DNA of 45,594 nucleotides, taken from Syntrophobacteraceae bacterium. GTDB taxonomy: Bacteria > Desulfobacterota > Syntrophobacteria > Syntrophobacterales > Syntrophobacteraceae. This document shows positions 7,676 to 15,943 of this stretch, piece after piece (position 1 is the first letter of the stretch; every line of letters begins with the position of its first letter). The notes beneath the pieces were generated by a model that saw only the letters and a program-made list of their open reading frames with translations, searched no databases and was not told where the DNA came from. The position numbers and the translations under genes were made by a program. The stretch is taken from NCBI GenBank assembly GCA_003165235.1, contig PLSV01000364.1:24356-69949 (forward strand), written 5' to 3'.

Positions 7676-9418
7676 TCACTGTGACACTCGTTCGAAAACC
7701 GGCAGGGGGAGCGCTCGAGCCGATAGAATCCCATGGTGATACCGGGGGTCGGGGCAATTACCCGTGGCTATGTCGGGAGCGTTTAAGACATGGACTTGCC
7801 ACCGGCTTTTCGCCAACTCCCGCAGGTAGATGGAAGTATGACAATCCATTATGCTTCGCCTGTAAACGGCAAAGCTCACATTCCCCGCATCTGTGACTCG
7901 AAAGCAGGCGACGCCGCCTCGGACACGGTTTGGAAGATAGAACATCAAAGGGATATCTTCATAATTGCATAGTATTTCCTCACCTGGTTTGAGACTCTGG
8001 CGAAGGAACTCTACGGTTGCCCGGTTAGGGTCGTCTTCCCCGTCGCCTGTCAAATCACCGATGAGAAACCGGACTTCAGGTCTCACGACTGATGAAAGGT
8101 AATATTTTAGCCGGTGTTTCTCAGGAAAAACAAGTCCTCCCGGCCGGGAGGGCAGATTGGTGATCAGGAAAAAAAGCGTTGCGGCCGCCACGGCGGATGG
8201 AACCAGCCAGCGGACATCCTTGGCGCGCGCAAGGCGCCGCGCCGTTTCCACTATCCCATAGGCCGTCACAATGGCTGAAAGAGTCGTGAGGGAAACGATA
8301 TAGCGGTAAAATGGAAAAACCGGACCTACCAGGGCCATCCAAATCGGGAGCACGCAGAGGATTGCAAGGGACAATCCGAGCAGGGGGAGCGATTGGATAT
8401 TGGAACCCTCCCGCTTTTTCAACCACAACAGACAGATCACCACAGGGATAATGACCAGCGGAAGCTGAAACTGATTAACCTCGAACAGCATACCCCAGCT
8501 CACTTTTGCCCATTGAGCCGCCGTATGCTTGACGGCTCTGCCGGTTAATTCGTAAAAGAAGCAGAAAGGAACGGTAACTGCGCAAAACCCGCTAAATACC
8601 AGGACAATCTCTCGAAGGCGTCGGGTCCTGGTGATTACAGCGTGTATTCCGAGAATCCCAAGAACCGGCCACAGGGAACCATAGTCCATTTGAAACCACA
8701 GCCAGGCGGCTACAATGAAAACAGGTCCGCCCCATCGCCTGCCTTCCCTCCAGCGAAGATAAGCCTCCAGAGTGACGAGCAAAAATAAAGAGGACAATGC
8801 GTAGTAGCGGCATTGCCTCATGTGCATAACCCAAAAGGAATTTCCAAGTAAGAGGGCTACGGCGGCGGCGGCCGCAACCGGCGATGCGAGCCGTCTGCGC
8901 ACGACCGCATAAAGCAATGCCGCAGTCAGGGCGCCGGCTAAAGCAAACGGCAGCCGGGCCGGAACGGTATCGTGGCCGAAAAGGGCAAGAGAAACCCCGG
9001 CCACAATGAATTGCCCCCACGGTTGCAGCACCCAGGCAGTATCGGCCTTGAGGCCCCCCCGCTGAACCTGATACTGAACCGCTTCCGCCGGGTTGCCTGT
9101 CGGAAGCTTTTGCGTCTCGTCCCAATGATAGACGTCTGCGGTAAGAAAGTTGCGGCCGTCGTATGCCAGAGGCCGCCCGTAAGACATCATTCTCTGCGCC
9201 AGCACAGCCGTATTGGCCTCGTCCTGCCATAGGTATCGGGCGCCGAGGTTCCAGCAAAGCAAGCCCGCGCTGATTATGAAAACAGCCAGAACCGGTAGAA
9301 AAGACTTCAACAACGGCCAAATTCCGCTCGGAAGTTTCGCGGGCCCCGGCGGCTTCTTTTTCATCTTTGCCTGATCCCTTTCAGGGAATGCTGAATGATT
9401 GCGATTTCTTTTATCCAT
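7676..9418 (-). CDS. GT39-like (ArnT/PMT_2) membrane glycosyltransferase
   Basis: A 580-residue GT-C transferase distinct from the tandem pair. A Lys/Pro-rich cytoplasmic N-terminus is followed by the first helix (about 38-56) and the outer loop LGARYLWQDEANTAVLAQRM. The QDEANTA motif is the catalytic acid site of the family. About ten to twelve hydrophobic segments follow, up to near residue 430. The soluble C-terminal part ends near RVSQ and holds RQSLKPGEEILCNYEDIPLM. The start may be ATG 9418 or ATG 9364 (MKKKPPGPAK); neither changes the membrane domain, and the second has AGGG upstream. It is divergent from the ATPase gene at 9647. The substrate is unknown; the neighbourhood suggests glycan or glycoprotein assembly at the envelope. 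Confidence 0.85.
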   Translation of the reverse strand: MDKRNRNHSAFPERDQAKMKKKPPGPAKLPSGIWPLLKSFLPVLAVFIISAGLLCWNLGARYLWQDEANTAVLAQRMMSYGRPLAYDGRNFLTADVYHWDETQKLPTGNPAEAVQYQVQRGGLKADTAWVLQPWGQFIVAGVSLALFGHDTVPARLPFALAGALTAALLYAVVRRRLASPVAAAAAVALLLGNSFWVMHMRQCRYYALSSLFLLVTLEAYLRWREGRRWGGPVFIVAAWLWFQMDYGSLWPVLGILGIHAVITRTRRLREIVLVFSGFCAVTVPFCFFYELTGRAVKHTAAQWAKVSWGMLFEVNQFQLPLVIIPVVICLLWLKKREGSNIQSLPLLGLSLAILCVLPIWMALVGPVFPFYRYIVSLTTLSAIVTAYGIVETARRLARAKDVRWLVPSAVAAATLFFLITNLPSRPGGLVFPEKHRLKYYLSSVVRPEVRFLIGDLTGDGEDDPNRATVEFLRQSLKPGEEILCNYEDIPLMFYLPNRVRGGVACFRVTDAGNVSFAVYRRSIMDCHTSIYLRELAKSRWQVHVLNAPDIATGNCPDPRYHHGILSARALPLPVFERVSQ

Positions 9419-9646
9419 AACACACTCAAGGATGATTTTGCAGCGCTAAAACATGACCCAACGAAGCGGTCCCGGCAATCTGTCGAGCCAAATCATCGCA
9501 AGCAAGAAACCGGGCGCAACATATTCGTTTCCCAAACCCCCGAGTCCCTGAATTCTCTTAAGTGTTTGGTCGAAGGTTCCGATTTTGCTTTTGAGAACCT
9601 CAGTCACAGGCATCCTTTTTTTACATCAGCCAACAGGGGACTTGGA

Positions 9647-11596
9647 GTGGAGAACCAAAAAGTTCTGAAATTCATGGGGACAGATCAGTCCGGTATCCAG
9701 GCAGCCAGCTCCGAACCGGTCTCCGGCAGGAAAAACCAGCCCGGAGTGATATACGATATGCTGATCCAAAAGGGATATCTCGATGCACAGAAGCTGAACT
9801 ACGCCAAAAGAGTTCATGCGAAGCTGACGGGAGACAAAACACTCACCCAGGTCCTGCAGGAGCTTAAATACATTACCTTTGAACAGCTCCAGGACACCCT
9901 GTCTGAAAGCAAGATCAATGTCAAAATCGGCGCGCTCCTCATCGAACTCGGACTAATCACGAACCGGGATCTTGATATGGCGATTGGTCAGCAAAAAGAA
10001 TCCGCCGTAAAGAAGACAATCGGTGAAGTGTTGGTCGAAGGCGGTTTTATTGAAGAGCGCAGCTTGCTGGAGGTGCTTTCCTATCAGTTGGGGCTACCCT
10101 ATTATGAGCTTGAAATCTCCCGCCTGGACGCTCACCTTCTGAGAAAAGTCCCCCCCAACTGGTATTCTCTTCATCAATTCCTGCCGGTTTGCCGTGCAGA
10201 TGGAAAGGTGACCGTCGCATTTGTGGATCCCTTGAACCGCGAAAGCCTCGACGCGGCGGAAAAAGCTTTTGGCAAAGTTAGACAGGTCATCTGCTCCAAA
10301 CCGGATTTCCGCAACATACTGAGCGCCATCGAGCGTGAAGTAGCCCTTGCCAGGACCAGCCAGCCCGACGAGAAATCAGTAGTAGGAGTGATGAACGGTC
10401 TGTTCCAGGAGGCGATCAAAAGCAATGCCAGCGACATACATATTGAGCCCATGAAAGACAGGGTCCGCGTCCGGTTTCGCATCGACGGCGTCATGGTCCA
10501 CCAAAGGGACCTCCCCCTGCAAATGGGGCCTCCGATAACAAGCCGGCTGAAGATCATGTCAAAGGTTGACATAGCTGAAAGGAGGCGGCACCAGGGTGGC
10601 AGGATAGAGTACGAGGACTCACGGACTGGGGTTTCCCTGGATGTCAGGGTCTCCTTCTTCGTTACAGTGTGGGGCGAGAAGACAGTCCTGAGGCTGCTGG
10701 GAAGAAGAGGGCTGCTCGTGAGCCTGAATGAAACCGGGATGTATCCCAAGATGCTCGAGAGGTTCAAATTCGACGCGCTGGATGTCCCGAGCGGCGTTAT
10801 CCTTATAACGGGGCCAACGGGGTCCGGGAAAACGACCACCCTCTACAGTTCGATTAACTATCTCGAAAGTGTGGACACCAGTATCATAACGGTTGAAGAC
10901 CCGGTTGAACTAGTGATTGAGGGGATAGCTCAATGCTCGATAGACCCCAAAATAAACCTGACCTTTGAGGAGAGCCTAAAGCACGTGGTCAGGCAGGACC
11001 CGGACATCATAGTAGTCGGAGAGATACGCGACAGGTTTTCGGCGGAAACATGCATTCAGGCCTCTCTAACTGGACATAAGGTGCTCAGCACGTTCCATAC
11101 GGAAGACAGCGTCGGGGGCCTGATACGTCTTTTGAATATGAACATCGAAGCGTTCCTGATCTCTTCCACCGTGGTCTGCGTGCTCGCTCAAAGGCTTCTG
11201 AGAAAAGTATGCCCCAGTTGTGCAGAGACTTATATGCCTCAGCCTACGGATTTGCGTCGGCTCGGCTACACCATGAACGATGTAAAAGGAGCAAGCTTCA
11301 AAGCGGGGCGTGGATGTGCACAGTGCCGTTCCACCGGATACAAGGGACGTGTGGGCGTATTTGAACTGCTCGTTTTGAACGAACCGGTCAAGGACGCCAT
11401 TCTGAATAAAGCCACTTCCTACGATATAAGAAGAATCAGCAGGGAAACGTCAGGTCTCATAACCCTTCTCGAAGATGGAATTATGAAAGCCGCAAACGGA
11501 GTGACCACCTTTCAGGAGATATTCAGGTCCCTTCCGCGTGTGGGCAAACCCCGACCGGTCTTCGAACTTAGACGCCTTCTAGGCACAGAGCAATGA
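9647..11596 (+). CDS. GspE/PilB-type secretion or pilus ATPase with MshEN domain
   Basis: An AAA-type ATPase of the type II secretion / type IV pilus family, about 649 residues. The N-terminal part has an MshEN domain: IGALLIELGLITNRDLDMAI, then IGEVLVEGGFIEERSLLEVL and QLGLPYYEL. This is the doubled pattern that binds c-di-GMP in MshE. The ATPase core has SDIHIEP, DGVMV, Walker A GPTGSGKTTT (about 388), the Asp box ITVEDPVE, Walker B IIVVGEIRD and the His box. A zinc module follows, with CPSC (about 521) and CAQC (about 557). The frame is open back to 9395, overlapping the divergent gene. I prefer GTG 9647, which has AGGGGA six bases upstream; ATG 9674 is an alternative. It overlaps the next gene by four bases (ATGA). 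The family partners (GspF/PilC, pilins) are not in the window. Confidence 0.9.
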   Translation: MENQKVLKFMGTDQSGIQAASSEPVSGRKNQPGVIYDMLIQKGYLDAQKLNYAKRVHAKLTGDKTLTQVLQELKYITFEQLQDTLSESKINVKIGALLIELGLITNRDLDMAIGQQKESAVKKTIGEVLVEGGFIEERSLLEVLSYQLGLPYYELEISRLDAHLLRKVPPNWYSLHQFLPVCRADGKVTVAFVDPLNRESLDAAEKAFGKVRQVICSKPDFRNILSAIEREVALARTSQPDEKSVVGVMNGLFQEAIKSNASDIHIEPMKDRVRVRFRIDGVMVHQRDLPLQMGPPITSRLKIMSKVDIAERRRHQGGRIEYEDSRTGVSLDVRVSFFVTVWGEKTVLRLLGRRGLLVSLNETGMYPKMLERFKFDALDVPSGVILITGPTGSGKTTTLYSSINYLESVDTSIITVEDPVELVIEGIAQCSIDPKINLTFEESLKHVVRQDPDIIVVGEIRDRFSAETCIQASLTGHKVLSTFHTEDSVGGLIRLLNMNIEAFLISSTVVCVLAQRLLRKVCPSCAETYMPQPTDLRRLGYTMNDVKGASFKAGRGCAQCRSTGYKGRVGVFELLVLNEPVKDAILNKATSYDIRRISRETSGLITLLEDGIMKAANGVTTFQEIFRSLPRVGKPRPVFELRRLLGTEQ

Positions 11597-12441
11597 AAAT
11601 GCAGAAGAAGAGTATCTCGCTGTTGGACATGGTGGAAGAATACGCGGCCTCAGAGACGCTGAATCTGCCGGTATTTCCCAAGGTGGCTCAGGAACTCTAT
11701 GAGAAAATGGCCGATGAAAACAGTTCGATCAATGACATTGCGGCAATTATCACCAAGGACCAGACCTTGGCCGGCCAGATGCTCAAGCTTGCAAATTCAG
11801 CGTTTTTTGCGGGTTTGAACAGGGTGCGCACTATAAGAGAGTCAATCATGCGCCTTGGCGTCAACCAGGTGTACAACTGCCTTGTTGCAGGCAGCCAAAA
11901 GGAGTACTACCTCTCGCATGATCCCTTCATAAGCCGCTACCTCCTGGTCCTCTGGAAACACGCGTTGGCGACCGGCAAGGGCTCGCAATGGCTGCTGCGC
12001 AAAACCGGATACCCGGAACTGGCGGACGAAGGTTTTCTGTCGGGTCTTTTCCACGATATCGGGAAGCTGCTTCTCCTCAGGGTTCTCGAAACGATAAGAG
12101 CTGAGAATCAGGATTTCGAGATCTCGGAGCCCTTCGTTCTTGAGATACTTGATTCCATGCACGTCGAGCAGGGATATGCCCTTATGAACGAGTGGAGCAT
12201 TCCGGAGATTTACTGCAACGTGGCGAAACATCATCACGATGAGGAGTTTGACAGCGCAGACTCGCTGCTCATGGTCGTGCGCATAGCCGATCAGGTGTGC
12301 GCAAAAACAGGCCTGAGCCTAAGGCCCGACCCCACACTTGTCACGGCGACCCTGCCGGAAGTCCATGCAATGTCCATCAAAGAAATCGTCCTGGCGGAGC
12401 TCGAGGTGGTCATAGAAGACGCGCTGGAGGCCGAACTATAA
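11593..12441 (+). CDS. HDOD domain protein
   Basis: This 282-residue protein is almost entirely an HDOD domain. It begins near residue 18 (LNLPVFPKVAQELYEKM), followed by DQTLAGQMLKLANSAFF and RESIMRLGVNQVYN. It retains LSGLFHDIGKLLLL, the HD pair that many HDOD proteins have lost. HDOD proteins are signalling scaffolds, not proven phosphohydrolases, and in pseudomonads and myxobacteria some act in motility or pilus regulation. The start codon overlaps the stop of the ATPase gene, so the two are translationally coupled and probably act on the same machine. Since the ATPase has an MshEN domain, a second-messenger input to secretion or pilus activity is plausible but not shown. Confidence 0.9.
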   Translation: MKMQKKSISLLDMVEEYAASETLNLPVFPKVAQELYEKMADENSSINDIAAIITKDQTLAGQMLKLANSAFFAGLNRVRTIRESIMRLGVNQVYNCLVAGSQKEYYLSHDPFISRYLLVLWKHALATGKGSQWLLRKTGYPELADEGFLSGLFHDIGKLLLLRVLETIRAENQDFEISEPFVLEILDSMHVEQGYALMNEWSIPEIYCNVAKHHHDEEFDSADSLLMVVRIADQVCAKTGLSLRPDPTLVTATLPEVHAMSIKEIVLAELEVVIEDALEAEL

Positions 12442-12466
12442 TTTTTTTCAACATCAAAAGCGCTGC

Positions 12467-12485
12467 CGGTTTCTGACGCAAACCG
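12467..12485. terminator. Small hairpin between convergent HDOD and phaC genes
   Basis: CGGTTT, seven bases, then AAACCG form a six-pair stem in the 63-base gap between two convergent genes. There is no clean T run directly after the stem on either strand, so it is a weak candidate for a shared transcript end. Confidence 0.3.
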
Positions 12486-12504
12486 CTGCTTGCCTCGTTT
12501 CTTT

Positions 12505-13776
12505 TCAGGCGGAGGCCATGGTTTGCGCGGGGGCTTTTTTCTTTTTCGGCAAAGCTCTTGATGCGGCGGCGGTTTTACCGGTCCTCAGCTTTCTGTGCGG
12601 CGGGCGCTCCGCTACAGGTTCGGCTTTTAAAGCCGCTTGGCTCGATTCAGGTCTTGCCGGTACGGTTTCAGCATCGATGTTTGATGCTCTCTCCGGGGCG
12701 CCTTCTCTTTGCTTTAGCCACTCGACGATCTTGGGCGCAAATTGTTTCTGAGATTTGGAGCTTACGTAGATCCCGATATGGCCGGTTTCGAGGCAAACGT
12801 CCTCGATGTCCAGGGTTCCCACCTTGCTTGTAAGCAAATCGCAGGCGCCAGGCGGGACCAGGTGGTCATACTTGGCGTAAATATTCAGCAAAGGCATGGT
12901 GATATTTTTCAGATCGACCCGGTTTCCCCCGACTTCCATCCTGCTCTGAATCAGCAGATTCTTTTGATAACAATCCTCGATAAACTGCCGAATAGTTTCG
13001 CCGGGAACGTCCGGACTGTCGAAGATCCACTTTTCCATGCGTACGAAGTTTTCGATGAACTCCTTATTGTCCATGTTTTCAAAAAAACTGATGTACTTGT
13101 CGATCACCAGCCGCGCGGGATTGAGGAGCAGAAAGCACAGGTTGAGAAGGTCCCCCGGCATGTTGCCATACGCATCGATTATCCTTCCCAGGTTAATTTC
13201 CTTCATCCAGATATGCAAAAGCCCCTGGTCGGTCTCGAAATTGCTCGGCGCCACCGTGGTGACGAGGTTCTTTATCTTTTCCGGATGCAGGGCCGAATAG
13301 ATGATCGAAAATGTTCCCCCCATGCATATTCCCATAAGGTTGATGTTCTGGATCCCGTGCCGGTCGCGTATGAAATCAACCACATTGTCCATGTATCCGT
13401 TCACATGGTCGTCAATGGTCAGGTAACGGTCTTTTCGGGTAGGATAACCCCAATCGATCATGTAAACATCGACTCCCATATTCATGAAGTGTTCTATTAC
13501 ACTTTTTCCCGGTTGCAGATCGAGCATCGTCTCACGGTTGATCAAGGCGTAGACTATCAGCAGCGGTGTCTTGACCTGTTTGTCCGAAGTCGGATGGTAA
13601 TGTTTGAGTTTGATGCGGTCTTCCTGGTAGACAACGTCATAGGGCGTCTTGGCAATGTCCGTATCAAGCAGGCCTAGCAGCACCTCGTTGGATTTGAGGA
13701 GGTGCTCGCGGGACTTCTCGATGCCTTTGAGCCACTTGGTCATGATATCGTTGATAGGCATTTCAAAAGGGTTCAT
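12505..13776 (-). CDS. phaC: Class III poly(3-hydroxyalkanoate) synthase subunit PhaC with basic C-terminal extension
   Basis: It polymerises 3-hydroxyacyl-CoA into polyhydroxyalkanoate granules together with PhaE. The alpha/beta-hydrolase fold shows the lipase-like box GICMGG with Cys151, Asp304 in YDHLVPPG and His333 in TGHIGIY. These match the spacing of the class III catalytic triad (149/302/331 in Allochromatium). The conserved IDWGYPTRKDRYLTIDD is present. The usual class III length is about 355 residues. This protein has 423, because residues 359-423 form an added Ala/Pro/Lys-rich tail ending KKKKAPAQTMASA. The tail resembles the basic tails of granule- or DNA-associated proteins, so it may tether granules (inference). 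The start overlaps phaE by four bases. Confidence 0.95.
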   Translation of the reverse strand: MNPFEMPINDIMTKWLKGIEKSREHLLKSNEVLLGLLDTDIAKTPYDVVYQEDRIKLKHYHPTSDKQVKTPLLIVYALINRETMLDLQPGKSVIEHFMNMGVDVYMIDWGYPTRKDRYLTIDDHVNGYMDNVVDFIRDRHGIQNINLMGICMGGTFSIIYSALHPEKIKNLVTTVAPSNFETDQGLLHIWMKEINLGRIIDAYGNMPGDLLNLCFLLLNPARLVIDKYISFFENMDNKEFIENFVRMEKWIFDSPDVPGETIRQFIEDCYQKNLLIQSRMEVGGNRVDLKNITMPLLNIYAKYDHLVPPGACDLLTSKVGTLDIEDVCLETGHIGIYVSSKSQKQFAPKIVEWLKQREGAPERASNIDAETVPARPESSQAALKAEPVAERPPHRKLRTGKTAAASRALPKKKKAPAQTMASA

Positions 13777-14654
13777 TGGACATCCTTTTTCGCCAGGGCG
13801 GATTCCAGTTTGCTGATTTTCTTAGCGGCCTCTTTAGTCTGCTTTTTAAGCGTGTAGAGTTCTTTATAGAACTCATCCATCTCCTTGTTGGTGGGAATCG
13901 GAAGAAACTCGAGAAACTCCATTAGCACATCGTTTCCCCTTATCCTGAAAGCCGCCGTCTCATTGAGCAGCCGGGAAAGGGCCAAGCGGTATTCCTGCGA
14001 TCTGAACAGCGACATATAATGATTCTCGAGGATCTTGATCCATATTCCGTAGTAGACTTTAAAATCCTCTGCCGACTCGCCTTTTTGCCTTAGTTTCTCG
14101 AGTTCCTCCTTCAAATCGGCAAACGACTTTTCCATGGGAACAGTGAGCAACATTTGAAATTCCGAAACGGCCGCCTGATATCCACTGAACTTGTCGGCAA
14201 GCCGATTGATTTTTTCCTGGTGAACCCGCGTCAGTCCAACCTGGGGGATTTTCAGCAGGGGCTGAATTCCTTTTTCGTGAATGGCCGTCCATGCCTTGAC
14301 AGCCTCGTGCTGGAACTTTTCGAAACCGTGGCCGTTGGCTTCACCTTTGTTCCACAGCCACTTGAATAGTTCCTGGCTAAGCCCCCCAGGCCCCATCACC
14401 TGCATAATCCCCTCGATCATGTTAAAAGAGGGTTGCTGGGACTCTTTTGCTGCGGGGCCTTGCACCCCTGTCCACGCCAGCAGAAAGGTCCGCCAGATCG
14501 ATAGCGACGCCTGAATGCATTCCTCGGCGCGAGAACAACCAGCCAGGGAAGTGGACAATTCCTGCCAGCTTTGGGCGGCGGAGAGCCACAGGCCGGCCGC
14601 TGATTCCATCCATTCGGACCACGGGAAGCTATTACTTCCCTCACTTTGATCCAT
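13773..14654 (-). CDS. phaE: Class III PHA synthase subunit PhaE
   Basis: This is the non-catalytic partner of PhaC in class III synthases. From ATG 14654 the protein has 293 residues and starts MDQSEGSNSFPWSEWMESA. It is rich in Trp, Glu and Lys, largely helical and soluble. Recognisable PhaE features are WLWNKGEANGHGFEKF, the conserved region around YYGIWIKILENHYMSLFRSQ near residue 210, and a C-terminal coiled coil (about 255-290: EMDEFYKELYTLKKQT). Frames extend upstream to 14711, but GAGG lies seven bases before ATG 14654, which I take as the start. It overlaps phaC by four bases, the usual phaEC order. Confidence 0.9.
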   Translation of the reverse strand: MDQSEGSNSFPWSEWMESAAGLWLSAAQSWQELSTSLAGCSRAEECIQASLSIWRTFLLAWTGVQGPAAKESQQPSFNMIEGIMQVMGPGGLSQELFKWLWNKGEANGHGFEKFQHEAVKAWTAIHEKGIQPLLKIPQVGLTRVHQEKINRLADKFSGYQAAVSEFQMLLTVPMEKSFADLKEELEKLRQKGESAEDFKVYYGIWIKILENHYMSLFRSQEYRLALSRLLNETAAFRIRGNDVLMEFLEFLPIPTNKEMDEFYKELYTLKKQTKEAAKKISKLESALAKKDVQ

Positions 14655-14827
14655 GAGCAAACCTCGTGTCAGATTAATTGGCGTAAAGCGAAAAATGGAA
14701 AATGGACGCATTTCCTCTTCTCTCCTCTTCTAAGGTCTTCAGGTACGACTAAAAGTGGGGGATTTACTGTATTTTTGGTTGTGGACTACGGTAGTTTGAA
14801 TGGGGGGGCCGCTAAAACAGGACCGCC

Positions 14828-15178
14828 TTATTTTTGTGGCGCGTTGTCCGGCTGGGTAGTTTTAGGTCTTCTTCCGATATCTCTATCAATATACATATGC
14901 TGCAGCATATTCCATGCTTTATCTTCCTTTTCCTGTTCCTTCCTTGCCTGTTCTTCCATTGCCCGGTCCATTTCGGGATCTGTGCCAAGTATAATGGCGT
15001 CTTTCGTATCGGTGCGGTCCGCCAGAAGCTGGCGGGGAGGCGGACTGATCCGGTTTCCAGGGTTTTGAATTTTCAATAACGTTCCGGCTCCCTCCGAACT
15101 GGAAGCTATGGGCGTCCGCCATCCCGCAAGCAGGAGGGCCGAAATGAGGACAATAAAGAGAAACGCTGCGCCTTTCAT
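14828..15178 (-). CDS. Small exported protein of unknown function
   Basis: A 116-residue protein with an N-terminal signal-type segment (MKGAAFLFIVLISALLLAGW), then a polar, Glu/Lys/Asp-rich body. Residues 70-95 (EMDRAMEEQARKEQEKEDKA) are predicted by eye to be a charged helix. There is no lipobox Cys and no recognised family. GGAG lies five bases upstream of the ATG. It is the last gene of the minus-strand signalling and FlaG cluster, 39 bases after the previous gene, so it may be tied to flagellar or envelope function; that is guilt by association only. Confidence 0.6.
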   Translation of the reverse strand: MKGAAFLFIVLISALLLAGWRTPIASSSEGAGTLLKIQNPGNRISPPPRQLLADRTDTKDAIILGTDPEMDRAMEEQARKEQEKEDKAWNMLQHMYIDRDIGRRPKTTQPDNAPQK

Positions 15179-15217
15179 GTTAGCTCCGTCACGTGTGAAA
15201 CATCTGCCCCTGGGATC

Positions 15218-15688
15218 TTACAAATAGTCGCCCCGCTTCCATTTAACCGATTCCATATATGCGGTGACCTTCAATTCTTCGGCCATGTCGCTCAACTGAT
15301 GATTAGCGGGAAGCCCGCTCATTTTATCGTCCATACCGGCAATTTGCGTGTTGAGCTGTTCGATAAGGGCATTGATTTCCTTGGGAGACTTGTTTGCCTG
15401 CAGCGCATTTTTCAAAGAGTCGAACTGTGAAAGAACGCCGTCGACGGCCGAGATCGCCTGGGACACTTCGGAAGCCTGCGCTGAATTGTCGTTCAGGGAT
15501 TGGATCCCAAGATCGGTCAGGCTTATTGGCGCGCAAACGGCGCCACCCGGAGCAGTCTCTTCGCCCGGCCCCGCTATCTCACTCTGAAGCAGCAGGGCGA
15601 AGGCGTCGTCACGACCGGAGCCCTGGGGCCCTTTTGACTGCTTGCTCTCCTGTATGGCTTGCTGGCTCTGGATCTCATCTATTCTCAT
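15218..15688 (-). CDS. Hypothetical protein, possibly flagellum-associated
   Basis: This 156-residue soluble protein has no family I can name. It begins MRIDEIQSQQAIQESKQSKG, is rich in Gln, Ser and Ala, and has a likely coiled coil at about residues 80-125 (VDGVLSQFDSLKNALQANKS). Flagellar and secretion-related small proteins often have this sort of low-complexity N-terminus followed by a helix. Context supports a link, since FlaG and c-di-GMP-type regulators lie upstream and a sigma-54-like promoter sits about 60 bases before the start. GGGAGG is present upstream, though at long spacing from the ATG. Confidence 0.6.
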   Translation of the reverse strand: MRIDEIQSQQAIQESKQSKGPQGSGRDDAFALLLQSEIAGPGEETAPGGAVCAPISLTDLGIQSLNDNSAQASEVSQAISAVDGVLSQFDSLKNALQANKSPKEINALIEQLNTQIAGMDDKMSGLPANHQLSDMAEELKVTAYMESVKWKRGDYL

Positions 15689-15750
15689 AGGGCTTCAGTC
15701 AACCTCCCTTCAGAAAAAACAGAATAGAATTTACAGTCGAAAAAATCTTA

Positions 15751-15766
15751 AGCAAATACTTTGCCA
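15751..15766 (-). promoter_or_regulatory. Sigma-54-type promoter
   Basis: On the minus strand this reads TGGCAAAGTATTTGCT. The consensus TGGCACG-N4-TTGCW is matched at TGGCA and TTGCT with exact GG-N10-GC spacing. It lies 63 bases before the ATG of the gene at 15218-15688. Sigma-54 drives many flagellar genes in Desulfobacterota, which suits the FlaG neighbourhood. No regulator site was identified. Confidence 0.6.
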
Positions 15767-15803
15767 AAAGAGGCAAATTGGAGGGTGGAAGGCGAAAATC
15801 CGA

Positions 15804-15816
15804 AGGCCCGGGGCCT
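15804..15816. repeat. 13-bp GC palindrome between HK gene and sigma-54 promoter
   Basis: AGGCCC-G-GGGCCT is a perfect inverted repeat in the 255-base gap after the histidine kinase gene. It may be the remains of a terminator for the operon upstream, or an upstream activator site for the sigma-54 promoter 38 bases away. Neither is certain. Confidence 0.35.
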
Positions 15817-15943
15817 GATTATTTAAAGCCGGGAGTTTGCAGATTGGGAATCGCAGCCTGACTGCTTGGGAGCCCTGCCTCCCGGCCTCCGGCAGCCGTA
15901 ACGAAAAGGCGGATCGGGGAAAGAATTTCCGGCGGGTGGAATT

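Noticed and set aside
9395..9646. Long N-terminal extension of the GspE/PilB-type ATPase back to ATG 9395
   Set aside because: It would overlap the divergent glycosyltransferase gene, has no family-like residues, and a better start (AGGGGA then GTG 9647) is present.
12742..13677. A long plus-strand open frame opposite phaC
   Set aside because: It is antisense to a clear PhaC with intact triad, and its product has no recognisable domain.
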